From contig JAPLUA010000022.1 of NCBI GenBank assembly GCA_026397855.1, forward strand, positions 1 to 7,232: DNA of 7,232 nt. Reading direction: 5' to 3'. Shown here piece by piece: positions 1 through 7,179 of this stretch. The notes under the pieces are model-generated. The model ran no database searches and was not told where the DNA came from. It saw only the letters and a list, made by a program, of their open reading frames with translations. The translations under genes and the position numbers were made by a program. Numbering within the stretch: the stretch's first letter is position 1; every line of letters starts with the position of its first letter. The stretch comes from Verrucomicrobiota bacterium. GTDB lineage: Bacteria; Verrucomicrobiota; Verrucomicrobiia; Limisphaerales; UBA8199.

Positions 1-1
1 C

Positions 2-181
2 CTAAATCCCGATGAGTTTGTATGGAACTACTTGAAGGGTAATGGGGTAGCGAGAAAGCCACTCCGGAAGAATGAATCACTCCGGGAGCGAGTGGAGGAG
101 GATTTAGACAGGCTCAAGAAAGACCGCGAGCTACTGCGGTCCTTTTTTAAAGCCGCAAGTGTAGCCTATGTCAATGACTGA
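2..181 (+). CDS. IS630-family transposase, C-terminal fragment (runs off left edge)
   Basis: The frame is open from base 2 to a TGA at 179-181 and gives 59 residues with no start in the window, so the gene begins to the left. The fragment opens LNPDEFVWNYLK. In IS630/Tc1-mariner-like DDE transposases the comparable LNPxE block carries the third catalytic acidic residue, here the Glu at bases 14-16. The tail is rich in Arg, Lys and Glu (RERVEEDLDRLKKDRELLRS) and ends FFKAASVAYVND, as in the C-terminal helix of this family. Hand-counted GC is about 48%, lower than the flanking genes, which fits a mobile origin. Only the end of the gene is visible, so I cannot say whether the element is intact or active. 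The family call rests on recognising the motif, not on a search. Confidence 0.75.
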   Translation, partial: LNPDEFVWNYLKGNGVARKPLRKNESLRERVEEDLDRLKKDRELLRSFFKAASVAYVND

Positions 182-204
182 GTAGTAGGCTGTGGCAAAC
201 CGCG

Positions 205-834
205 CTATACCTTTTTCAGGATGATTCTCTCGATCACGTTTAGAACGTGCTCCAGGCACGACGCGACCTCCTCAAGACGGTCGTAGATCTGGCTCCATTT
301 CAGGGCCTCCAGTACTCTATCCATGCCAGCGCCGGCCGATTCATACATTTCCCCCAGCCCAACCAGGAGGAACATGTCCGCCTCCCGCTTGAGTTTTCTC
401 GCTCTTTCGAACCGTGCGGCCCCATTACCCTCACGCACAAAAACCTCCAGCAGGGGCGCGATCTCAGCGGTCATCTCGGCCAGGCAGGCGGTCTGGGCCG
501 CGGCCCCTTTCTGGATTTCGCTGAAGCCGTAGAGGCCGAGGCGGCTGGACACAGCGCCGATCGCCTGGAGGGCGCGCTGGAAGGTGCGGTTCAGCTCGCG
601 AATATCCTCCCGGTCCAGGGGTTGGAGGAAGGTCAGCGACAGTTCCCGCTCGATCTCCCGGCCTACCTGGTCTCCCTCTGACATCAGGGCGCTGATGCGC
701 ACGCACTTGTCCGGGACCGCGCTGAAATCACGGAGAATGATCTCCAGTTGTTTCACCGCTGCTTCCAGGGCATCGGCCTGCTTATGGAACATGCCGGTGA
801 AGGGGAAGGCTTTGTCGAAGAGGTTCGTGTTCAT
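205..834 (-). CDS. DUF47 / PhoU-like protein, third gene of an RND efflux operon
   Basis: This is a 209-residue, all-helical, soluble protein with no signal peptide, a normal length for DUF47. The family hallmark is at residues 58-104: GREIERELSLTFLQPLDREDI, then a helix ending in RLGLYGF. The second half has the typical pattern KREADMFLLVGLGEMYES (148-165) and YDRLEEVASCLEHV (184-198), with the natural family C-terminus near IERIILKKV, so the protein looks complete. DUF47 proteins resemble PhoU and usually sit beside PiT phosphate transporters, where they are thought to modulate transport. No pit gene is next to this one. Its ATG (832-834) overlaps the TGA of the RND transporter gene (831-833), and there is no strong Shine-Dalgarno site, so translation is probably coupled. 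The first acidic motif reads EGD rather than the more usual EAD. I infer an accessory role for the pump or a metal/phosphate-linked role; the actual function is unknown. Confidence 0.85.
   Translation of the reverse strand: MNTNLFDKAFPFTGMFHKQADALEAAVKQLEIILRDFSAVPDKCVRISALMSEGDQVGREIERELSLTFLQPLDREDIRELNRTFQRALQAIGAVSSRLGLYGFSEIQKGAAAQTACLAEMTAEIAPLLEVFVREGNGAARFERARKLKREADMFLLVGLGEMYESAGAGMDRVLEALKWSQIYDRLEEVASCLEHVLNVIERIILKKV
831..834 (-). other. ATGA stop-start overlap, RND transporter to DUF47 gene
   Basis: The transporter's TGA (831-833) and the DUF47 ATG (832-834) overlap in the same way as the upstream junction. Upstream of this ATG the minus strand reads GCAGTCGGCGT, which lacks a convincing Shine-Dalgarno match. 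This ties DUF47 expression to the pump. Confidence 0.85.
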
Positions 835-3800
835 ACGCCGACTGCCGTCCGCTCCGGGCTTTTGCCGCTCTGGAATCTCCGGTTGAGCCGATCCAGGTAA
901 ACGTAGAAGACCGGCGTGACGTAGAGGGTCAGGATCTGCGAGAAGAAAAGGCCGCCAACCACGGCGACGCCGAGGGGTTGCCGGGATTCGCCGCCCGCCC
1001 CCAAGCCCAGGGCGATGGGGAGGCAGCCGAAAAGAGCGGCCATGGTGGTCATCATAATAGGGCGGAAACGGGCCAGGGAGGCCTGGTAAATGGACTCGAC
1101 GGAATCGAGCCCCTGGGACTTCTCGGCCTCCAGGGCGAAATCAACCATCATGATGCCGTTCTTCTTGACGATGCCGACGAGCATGATGATGCCAACGTAG
1201 GCGTACATATCGAGTTCCATGCCGAAGAGGGTCAGGGCCGCCAGGGCACCGAACCCGGCCAGGGGGAGCGACGAGAGAATGGTCAGGGGGTGGATGAAGC
1301 TTTCGTAGAGGATCCCCAGCACCATGTAGATCACGATGATGGTGACCAGGAGCAGGAACCCCATGCTGGAAAACGAGGACTGGAAGGCCTGGGCCGAGCC
1401 CTGGAACGCCGTATGGACGGAGGCCGGCAGGGTGGCGTGGCTGAAACGGTTGATCTCATTTATGGCCGTGCCGATGGCGTAGCCCGGCTTGAGGTTGAAC
1501 GAGATCGTGGCGGCGGGGATCTGCCCCGAATGGTTGATGGCGAGGGGGGAAACCGTCTCCCGGATCGAGGCGACCGTGCTCAAGGGAACCAGCTCGCCCC
1601 TGGCCGACTTGATGAAGAGCGTGGCCAGTGAGGAAGGGTCCTGGCGGAATTCGGGGGCCACCTCCAGGATCACGTAGTAGAACGTGGACGCGGTGTAGAT
1701 GGTGGAGACCTGGCGCGAGCCGTAGGCCGAGTAAAACGCCTCCTGCACCTGCTCCACGGTGAGCCCGTGGGCGGATGCCTTGTCGCGGTCAATGGTGATC
1801 TCCAGCTTGGGCTTGCGCACCTGCAGGTCGGACTTCACGTCCGTCAGGGCGGTAATGGAACGGATCTTCTCCTCCATGATGCCCCCATAGCGGTAGAGGC
1901 TGTCCAGGTCCATGCTCTGCAAGGTGAACTGCCACTGAGCGCTCGAGAGGCGCGAGCCGATGGCGATCAGGGGCGGATTGACCAGGGAGACGACCATCCC
2001 CGGGATCCGGTTAAGGCTGGGGCGCAGGGTGCCGATGATCTCGTCCACCGAATGTTTCCGCTCGGCGCGCGGTTTGAGGCTGACGAAGGTCAGGCCGTTG
2101 TTCTCGGCCGAGAACCCGGCCAGCGAGACCATGCCCGCATCCCGACAGTCCGGGTTCTTCAAGAGCACCTCGTTGAGGGCATCCTGGTGACGCGCCATGT
2201 CGGCGAACGAGGATTGGTCGTCCAGCAACGAGAAGATGCGGAAGAAGTTCTGGTCCTGGGTAGGGATGAAGCCCTTGGGAATCTGGGTGAAGAGCTTCAC
2301 CATGGCGAGAGTGATCAGCAGGGTGACGAACATCGTCAGCAGCCGGTGGCGCAGCACCCAGGCCAGGCTCCGGCCGTAGGCGGCCTGCCAGGCGTTGAAC
2401 AGCGCCTCGGAAAGGGAGTATAGGCGGCCCGGCTTTCGGTCGGAAGATCCTTTCAGGAGGCGGCTGCACAGCATCGGGGTCAGGGTCAGGGAGATGATTC
2501 CGGAAAGCAGGATGGCAGCAGTGATGCAGACGGCGAATTCCCGGAACAGCCGGCCCAGGAGGCCTCCCATGAACATGATCGGAATGAACACCACCGCCAG
2601 CGAGAGGGTCATCGAGAGAACCGTGAAGCCGATCTCGCGTGATCCTTTCAAGGAGGCCTCCAGCGCGCTCTCGCCCTTTTCCATCCGCCGGATAATGTTC
2701 TCCACCACCACGATGGCATCGTCCACTACGAAGCCGATCGAGAGAGTGATGGCCATCAGGGAGAGCGTGTTGAGGGTGAACCCGAAGGCGTTCATCACCG
2801 CGAAGGTGCCGATCAGCGACAGCGGGACCACCAGGCTGGGGATGATCGTAGTCTTGAGCGAGCGCAGGAAGATGAAGATGACGGCGATGACGAGGAAGAT
2901 GGTGAGGACCATCGTCATCTGCACGTCGGCGATGGATTCGCGGATGAACTCGGATTGATCGTAGAAGAGGTGGACATTCAGCGCTCCCGGCAGTGCGGCC
3001 GTCAGGCGGGGCAGGCGGGCCTTGATCTCGGTGGCCAGGTTCACGGTGTTGGCGCCGGGCTGCTTGCGCACGCGCAGGATCACCGTACCCTTCTTCTCGC
3101 CGCGGTCCAGGAACCAGGCCGTGGTGCGGTCGGTCTCGATGCCGTCCACGGCGCGGCCGATATCGCTGATCCGCAGGGGATACCCGTTCTGGTAGGTCAC
3201 CACCAACGAGTCGAAGGCCCTGGCATTCAGGAGTTGGCCGTTGGAATCAATGGTGTAGGAGGTGCTCTTGTTGTCTATCGTGCCCCCGGGCAGGTTGACG
3301 TTCCCGCCCTGGATGGCGTGGAGGACTTCGTTGATGCCGACTTTCTTGTTGGCCAGCGAGTAGGGGTTGACCTGCACCCGGACGGCGTACTTCTGCAGCG
3401 GCAGCAGATCAATCTCGGCCACGCCGTTGATCGTGGACAAGCTCGATAGCAGAATGTTCTCCCCCAGGTCGTGCAGCGTCGTCACCGGCAGGGAGTCCGA
3501 GGTGAGGGCGATGAGCATGATGGGCATATCCGCCGGGTTCACCTTCTTGAAGGTGGGCGGATTGGGCATGTTGCGGGGGAGAATCCCCATGGCGGCCGAG
3601 ATCGCCGAGTTCACATCCACGGCGGCGGCGTCAATGTTTCGCTCCAGGGAAAACTGGATATTGATAGTGGTAGCCCCCTGCGAGCTGGAGGAACTCATTG
3701 AGTCAATGCCTGCGATCGAGGAGAACTGCTTTTCCAGCGGCGTGGCCACCGTCGCGGCCATGGTCTCGGGGCTCGCGCCCGGCAGAAACGCGGTGACGCT

Positions 3801-3935
3801 AATGGTGGGGAAATCCACGTCGGGCAGGTTGTTGATGGACAACTTGCGGTAGCTGAGGAGGCCGAAGAAAAGCAGGCCGAACATGACCAGGGTGGTCATG
3901 ACCGGACGGCGGATCCAGCGCTCCGAGATGTTCAT
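831..3935 (-). CDS. RND efflux transporter, HAE-1 type, MdtB/MdtC-like
   Basis: This 1034-residue inner-membrane transporter has the usual length for proton-driven AcrB/MdtB/MdtC/MuxB-type pumps. The order is TM1 (about 13-30), a first periplasmic porter/docking loop (about 35-335), TM2-TM6 (about 338-495), TM7 (about 530-550), a second periplasmic loop (about 555-855) and TM8-TM12 (about 858-1012). TM4 carries GFVVDDAIVVVENI, with the proton-relay aspartates at D405 and D406. TM10 carries GIVKKNGIMMVDF, where K925 matches the conserved relay lysine. The repeated motifs SLKGSREIGFTVLSMT (428-443) and ASLARFRPIMMTTMAA (952-967) are the RND cytoplasmic signatures. RQVSTIYTAS (741-750) resembles MdtC/MuxC proteins. 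Its start overlaps the stop of the membrane fusion gene by 4 bases. Substrate cannot be read from the sequence; the relatives export drugs, bile salts or other amphiphiles. It would need an outer-membrane TolC-like channel encoded elsewhere. Confidence 0.95.
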   Translation of the reverse strand: MNISERWIRRPVMTTLVMFGLLFFGLLSYRKLSINNLPDVDFPTISVTAFLPGASPETMAATVATPLEKQFSSIAGIDSMSSSSSQGATTINIQFSLERNIDAAAVDVNSAISAAMGILPRNMPNPPTFKKVNPADMPIMLIALTSDSLPVTTLHDLGENILLSSLSTINGVAEIDLLPLQKYAVRVQVNPYSLANKKVGINEVLHAIQGGNVNLPGGTIDNKSTSYTIDSNGQLLNARAFDSLVVTYQNGYPLRISDIGRAVDGIETDRTTAWFLDRGEKKGTVILRVRKQPGANTVNLATEIKARLPRLTAALPGALNVHLFYDQSEFIRESIADVQMTMVLTIFLVIAVIFIFLRSLKTTIIPSLVVPLSLIGTFAVMNAFGFTLNTLSLMAITLSIGFVVDDAIVVVENIIRRMEKGESALEASLKGSREIGFTVLSMTLSLAVVFIPIMFMGGLLGRLFREFAVCITAAILLSGIISLTLTPMLCSRLLKGSSDRKPGRLYSLSEALFNAWQAAYGRSLAWVLRHRLLTMFVTLLITLAMVKLFTQIPKGFIPTQDQNFFRIFSLLDDQSSFADMARHQDALNEVLLKNPDCRDAGMVSLAGFSAENNGLTFVSLKPRAERKHSVDEIIGTLRPSLNRIPGMVVSLVNPPLIAIGSRLSSAQWQFTLQSMDLDSLYRYGGIMEEKIRSITALTDVKSDLQVRKPKLEITIDRDKASAHGLTVEQVQEAFYSAYGSRQVSTIYTASTFYYVILEVAPEFRQDPSSLATLFIKSARGELVPLSTVASIRETVSPLAINHSGQIPAATISFNLKPGYAIGTAINEINRFSHATLPASVHTAFQGSAQAFQSSFSSMGFLLLVTIIVIYMVLGILYESFIHPLTILSSLPLAGFGALAALTLFGMELDMYAYVGIIMLVGIVKKNGIMMVDFALEAEKSQGLDSVESIYQASLARFRPIMMTTMAALFGCLPIALGLGAGGESRQPLGVAVVGGLFFSQILTLYVTPVFYVYLDRLNRRFQSGKSPERTAVGV
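3932..3935 (-). other. ATGA stop-start overlap, adaptor to RND transporter
   Basis: On the minus strand the adaptor's TGA (3932-3934) and the transporter's ATG (3933-3935) share bases in an ATGA. The sequence just before it has only a weak purine-rich stretch, so the transporter is probably translated by ribosomes finishing the adaptor, which would keep the two subunits in balance. Confidence 0.85.
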
Positions 3936-5089
3936 GGCACCCGGTTCGTCGTCGCGGGAGCCGAAGGCTCGGCGGCCACCACGGTCCCGTCCTTGAGCTT
4001 GTTCTGGCCATCGGTGACCACAATCTCCCCGGCCGAAACTCCCTGGGCCAGGATGGCCTCCTCCCCGGCGAGGCGCGCCACCTGCACCGCCCGCCGGGCC
4101 ACGGTCCCGTTATCCCCCACCACGAACACCAGCGCTCCTTTCGGGCCGGTCTGGACGGCCCGGGCCGGGACAACCACGACCCCCGGTTCCTCACCGACGA
4201 TGAGCGAGACCCGGACAAATTGGCCGGGCCACAGAAAGGCATCGGTGTTGGCGAAAGTCCCCTTGAGCCGGATCATTCCCGCGGCGGTGTCCACGGTGTT
4301 GTCAATGAAGGTCAGCCGGCCCTGACGGAGCTGGGAGTCAGCGCCCGGGATCCGCGCCTCGACAACCAGGGCCGCCTTCTGCTGGGCGGCCCGAATTGCG
4401 AGCAGGTGCTTTTCGGGGACGGAGAAAGTCACATAGATCGGCTCAATCTGGTTGACCACCAGCAGCCTGGTCCTGTTGGCCTCCACCACGGCTCCCTGGT
4501 TGACCAAATACGCGCCCGCCCGGCCCGCGATGGGCGAGCGGATCAAGCAATACCCGAGGCTCAGCCGGGCCTGCTCGACCAGGGCGCGATCGGCCTGAAC
4601 CTTATGTTCCAGGACGCCGGCGTCGGCGCGGACCTTTTCAAACTCGGAGCGCGAGACCGCTTTGCCCCGGAGCTCGGCGACACGGGCCGCCTCGCTCCGG
4701 CTGAACTCCAGCGCCGACTCGTCGCTGGCCAGCATCGCTTCCGCCTGGTGGAGCGCCTCCGTGAAGGGGGCCGGGTCAATGCTCACCAGCAGCGCGTCGC
4801 GCCGCACTTCGTCCCCCTCCCGGAAGTGATACTTGAGGATTTGGGCCGAGACGCGGGGGATGATCTCCAGCGAGTTGCAGGACTCAACCGATCCCATGGC
4901 CTCGACGACCAGGGGCATGGGCTTGGTCACGGCCCGGGCCGTTGTGACCGGGACGGGGGGAGCCGGTGGCGCCGCCGCCTTCTTGCCGCAGCCGGACAGG
5001 CCCAGGAGAACCGCCAGGAGCATCGCCCCGGTTTCGAGCAAGACGCGTTCCTGCCTCAGGTTACGGAATGGGCACGCGGGCCGGTTCAT
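3932..5089 (-). CDS. RND periplasmic adaptor (membrane fusion) lipoprotein, MdtA/AcrA-like
   Basis: This adaptor bridges the RND pump and the outer-membrane channel. From the ATG at 5087-5089 it has 385 residues. Order: a hydrophobic signal segment MLLAVLLGLSGC with lipobox LSGC and the lipidated Cys at about residue 34, then a low-complexity Ala/Pro linker. The first lipoyl half follows (about 70-108, with FREGDEV), then an alpha-hairpin coiled coil (about 110-180). The second lipoyl half is LIRSPIAGRAGAYLVNQG (about 182-199). A beta-barrel region starts at IEPIYVTFSVPEKHL (about 215-229), and a membrane-proximal domain ends at GQNKLKDGTVV. The phrase PIYVTFSVPE is typical of MdtA-like adaptors. 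The frame also stays open to a TTG at 5119 (10 extra residues). I prefer the ATG, but neither start has a clear Shine-Dalgarno sequence. A third ATG at 5021-5023 would leave almost no n-region. It is the first gene of the operon, and its TGA overlaps the transporter's ATG. Confidence 0.92.
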   Translation of the reverse strand: MNRPACPFRNLRQERVLLETGAMLLAVLLGLSGCGKKAAAPPAPPVPVTTARAVTKPMPLVVEAMGSVESCNSLEIIPRVSAQILKYHFREGDEVRRDALLVSIDPAPFTEALHQAEAMLASDESALEFSRSEAARVAELRGKAVSRSEFEKVRADAGVLEHKVQADRALVEQARLSLGYCLIRSPIAGRAGAYLVNQGAVVEANRTRLLVVNQIEPIYVTFSVPEKHLLAIRAAQQKAALVVEARIPGADSQLRQGRLTFIDNTVDTAAGMIRLKGTFANTDAFLWPGQFVRVSLIVGEEPGVVVVPARAVQTGPKGALVFVVGDNGTVARRAVQVARLAGEEAILAQGVSAGEIVVTDGQNKLKDGTVVAAEPSAPATTNRVP

Positions 5090-5119
5090 GTGGCGCAGTG
5101 TAAAGAGGCGGCCGGCCAA

Positions 5120-5296
5120 TAACCAGCGGCGATATTCCGGTGATTGAGGCGGGCATCGTCGTCATGGCCCGGTTCAAAATGGAGAAGGACCTGCATCCCC
5201 CCGGATGGCAAAGAACCCATACCCTGCCACTCCATCCTCGACATTCGGCACCCGGTGTAGTTCCCTTAGGCCCGATTTGACGCGCCATCGGAACAC
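5120..5296. other. Divergent intergenic spacer between the efflux operon and the carB-type gene
   Basis: About 180-210 bases, depending on the adaptor start, separate two genes pointing away from each other. Promoters for both should lie here, but I find no convincing -35/-10 pair and no recognisable regulator site. A short hairpin is visible: CATCC (5194-5198), loop CCCC, GGATG (5203-5207), extendable by TGC/GCA across a one-base bulge. The three forward frames show no residue pattern of the missing carbamoyl-phosphate synthase N-terminal half. Confidence 0.6.
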
Positions 5297-7087
5297 ATGA
5301 ATGCTGAACTGCTAGCCAAAGCCAAGTCGCTCGGATTCTCCGACCGGCAGATCGCCCATTTGACCGGCCGGAATGAGGACGCCATTCGCGCGGAGCGAAA
5401 GAAGCTGGGCCTGGTCCCCAGCTACCGGCTCGTGGACACCTGCGCCGCCGAGTTTGAGGCTTACACGCCCTATTATTATTCTACTTACGACCGTGGCGAC
5501 GATGAAGTCCGGCCGGGCGACCGGAAGAAGGTCATGATTCTGGGCGGGGGGCCCAACCGGATCGGGCAGGGCATCGAGTTCGACTATTGCTGCGTCCATG
5601 CCGCCTTTGCCCTCAAGCAGGACGGGTTTGAGACCCTCATGGTCAATTCCAACCCGGAAACCGTTTCCACGGACTACGACACGAGCGACAAGCTCTATTT
5701 CGAGCCCCTGACGCTTGAGGACGTGCTGCATATCTACGAGCGGGAGAAGTGCTGGGGCGCCATCGCCCAGTTCGGCGGCCAGACCCCGCTGAACCTCGCC
5801 CTCGCCCTCCAGAAGAACGGCGTCAACATCATCGGCACGTCACCGCAGAGCATTGAGATTGCCGAAGACCGCAAGCTCTTCGCCGCCATGCTGCACAAGC
5901 TGAAGATTCCCCAGCCGCCCAACGGCATCGCCACCAGCGAGGCCGAGGCCCTGGAGGTGGCCAAGACCCTGGGCTACCCCATTCTCGTCCGGCCCAGCTT
6001 CGTGCTGGGCGGGCGCGCCATGCAGATCGTCTATTCCGACGCCGAGCTTCAGCACTACATGCGGTTCGCCGTGGAGGCCTCCCCTGAACGCCCGGTGCTC
6101 GTGGACCAGTTCCTGGAAGACGCCACCGAGGTGGACGTGGATTGCATCGCCGACATCGGCCATTTCCCCTATCCGAACCAGGGCACGATCGTCATCGGGG
6201 GCATCCTCGAGCACATCGAGTTTGCCGGCGTGCACTCCGGCGACGCGGCCATGGTTCTGCCGCCGCACACTCTCTCGCAGCGGGTCATCAATGTGATCCG
6301 GGAATACACGCACGCGATGGCCCGCGAACTGAAGGTGGTCGGCCTCATGAACGTGCAATACGCCGTGAAGGGCGATATCGTTTACGTGCTGGAGGTCAAC
6401 CCGCGCGCCTCGCGCACCGTGCCGTTTGTAAGCAAGGCCATCGGGGTCCCGCTCGCCAAGCTGGCTGCCCAGGTGATGGCGGGCAAAACGCTCAAGCAGC
6501 TCAAGTTCACCCGGGAAATCTGGCCCGAGCATTGGGCGGTCAAAGAGTCGGTGTTCCCCTTCAACCGCTTCCATGGCCAGGACATCCTGCTCTCGCCCGA
6601 GATGCGCTCCACGGGCGAAGTCATGGGCCTGGATGACGACCTGGGCATCGCATACGCCAAGTCGCAGATGGCGGCTGGCGGCCCCCTGCCCGAAAGCGGG
6701 CGCGTCTTCATCAGCGTGAGCGACGCCCACAAAGCCGAAGTCGCCGAGGTGGGCCGGCAGTTTGCCGACCTGGGCTTCGAACTCATCGCCACGGGCGGGA
6801 CCGCTGCCATGCTGGAAAAGGCCGGGCTCAAGGTCCGGCGCATCTTCAAGCTGTCCGAGGGCCGCCCCAACGCCGTTGACCTGCTGAAGAACCGGGAGAT
6901 CCAGATCGTCATCAACACCCCATCAGGCGCCACCCCGCTGGCTGACGGCGTCAAGATCCGCACCACGGCTGTCTATACCGGCACCCCGATCATGACAACG
7001 ATCAGCGGTGCCAAGGCCGCCGCGCTCGGAATTGCCGCCCTCAGAAAGAGCGGCTACGGAGTCAAGACGTTGCAGGAGTACCACTAA
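5297..7087 (+). CDS. carB: Carbamoyl-phosphate synthase large subunit, C-terminal half only (split CarB)
   Basis: This 596-residue protein matches only the second half of CarB, whose usual length is about 1070. It should phosphorylate carbamate to carbamoyl phosphate for pyrimidine and arginine synthesis. Order: the distal part of the oligomerisation domain (1-65, through VDTCAAEFEAYTPYYYSTYD), a pre-ATP-grasp domain (77-180, LGGGPNRIGQGIEFDYCCVH), an ATP-grasp domain (about 190-400) and a C-terminal MGS-like allosteric domain (about 466-590). The two CPSase signatures are intact: YPILVRPSFVLGGRA (227-241) and VLEVNPRA (364-371). ATGGTAAML (498-506) and FKLSEGRP (517-524) match the effector-binding region. 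About eight extra residues lie around 286-295 relative to E. coli CarB from memory. The start is forced: in-frame TAGs at 5258-5260 and 5267-5269 leave no alternative start. A weak GGA lies about 5-7 bases upstream. The N-terminal synthetase half and the glutaminase CarA are not in the window and must be elsewhere if this protein works. Confidence 0.93.
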   Translation: MNAELLAKAKSLGFSDRQIAHLTGRNEDAIRAERKKLGLVPSYRLVDTCAAEFEAYTPYYYSTYDRGDDEVRPGDRKKVMILGGGPNRIGQGIEFDYCCVHAAFALKQDGFETLMVNSNPETVSTDYDTSDKLYFEPLTLEDVLHIYEREKCWGAIAQFGGQTPLNLALALQKNGVNIIGTSPQSIEIAEDRKLFAAMLHKLKIPQPPNGIATSEAEALEVAKTLGYPILVRPSFVLGGRAMQIVYSDAELQHYMRFAVEASPERPVLVDQFLEDATEVDVDCIADIGHFPYPNQGTIVIGGILEHIEFAGVHSGDAAMVLPPHTLSQRVINVIREYTHAMARELKVVGLMNVQYAVKGDIVYVLEVNPRASRTVPFVSKAIGVPLAKLAAQVMAGKTLKQLKFTREIWPEHWAVKESVFPFNRFHGQDILLSPEMRSTGEVMGLDDDLGIAYAKSQMAAGGPLPESGRVFISVSDAHKAEVAEVGRQFADLGFELIATGGTAAMLEKAGLKVRRIFKLSEGRPNAVDLLKNREIQIVINTPSGATPLADGVKIRTTAVYTGTPIMTTISGAKAAALGIAALRKSGYGVKTLQEYH

Positions 7088-7092
7088 ACCGC

Positions 7093-7112
7093 TTGTGCGG
7101 AACACCGCACAA
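7093..7112 (+). terminator. Hairpin after the carB-type gene, candidate terminator
   Basis: TTGTGCGG (7093-7100) and CCGCACAA (7105-7112) form a perfect 8-base stem with loop AACA, starting 5 bases after the TAA stop. The run that follows (ACGCTTTGTT) is only partly T-rich, so it is not a classical intrinsic terminator. It may instead protect the mRNA 3' end or serve as a palindromic protein site. Confidence 0.45.
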
Positions 7113-7166
7113 ACGCTTTGTTACATCACAGCGCATAACGGGCATCAGAGCGATTTGTGACATTCC

Positions 7167-7171
7167 AGGGG
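7167..7171 (+). promoter_or_regulatory. Shine-Dalgarno sequence for the right-edge gene
   Basis: AGGGG lies 8 bases before the ATG at 7180. It is the strongest ribosome binding site in the window and the main reason to believe a gene starts here. Confidence 0.5.
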
Positions 7172-7179
7172 TCCCACAC

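Noticed and set aside
978..3852. Several long plus-strand open frames opposite the RND transporter
   Set aside because: They are antisense to an uninterrupted 1034-residue transporter, with biased low-complexity composition, no ribosome binding sites and no recognisable domains.
4220..5122. A 300-codon open frame on the plus strand opposite the adaptor gene
   Set aside because: It lies wholly antisense to a gene with clear family motifs. Its composition is Gly/Arg/Gln-rich without domain features, as expected for the reverse of a high-GC coding frame.
5194..5207. The small C-rich hairpin as a terminator or riboswitch
   Set aside because: The core stem is only 5 bases with no following T run, and no riboswitch consensus is visible.
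5104..5280. A 58-codon plus-strand open frame in the divergent spacer, possibly a leader peptide or a remnant of the CarB N-terminal half
   Set aside because: The product (including IEAGIVVMARFKMEKDLH) does not match CarB, lacks a good ribosome binding site, and ends before the carB-type start in a different frame. There is no pyrimidine attenuator-like T run.
5061..5288. A 75-codon minus-strand open frame upstream of the adaptor gene
   Set aside because: It overlaps the adaptor start in another frame and has no recognisable motif or ribosome binding site, so it is probably chance in GC-rich DNA.
5840..6730. A 296-codon open frame on the minus strand opposite the carB-type gene
   Set aside because: The sense strand carries intact CPSase signatures throughout. 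The antisense product is His/Asp/Gly-rich and resembles nothing, so it is a shadow frame.
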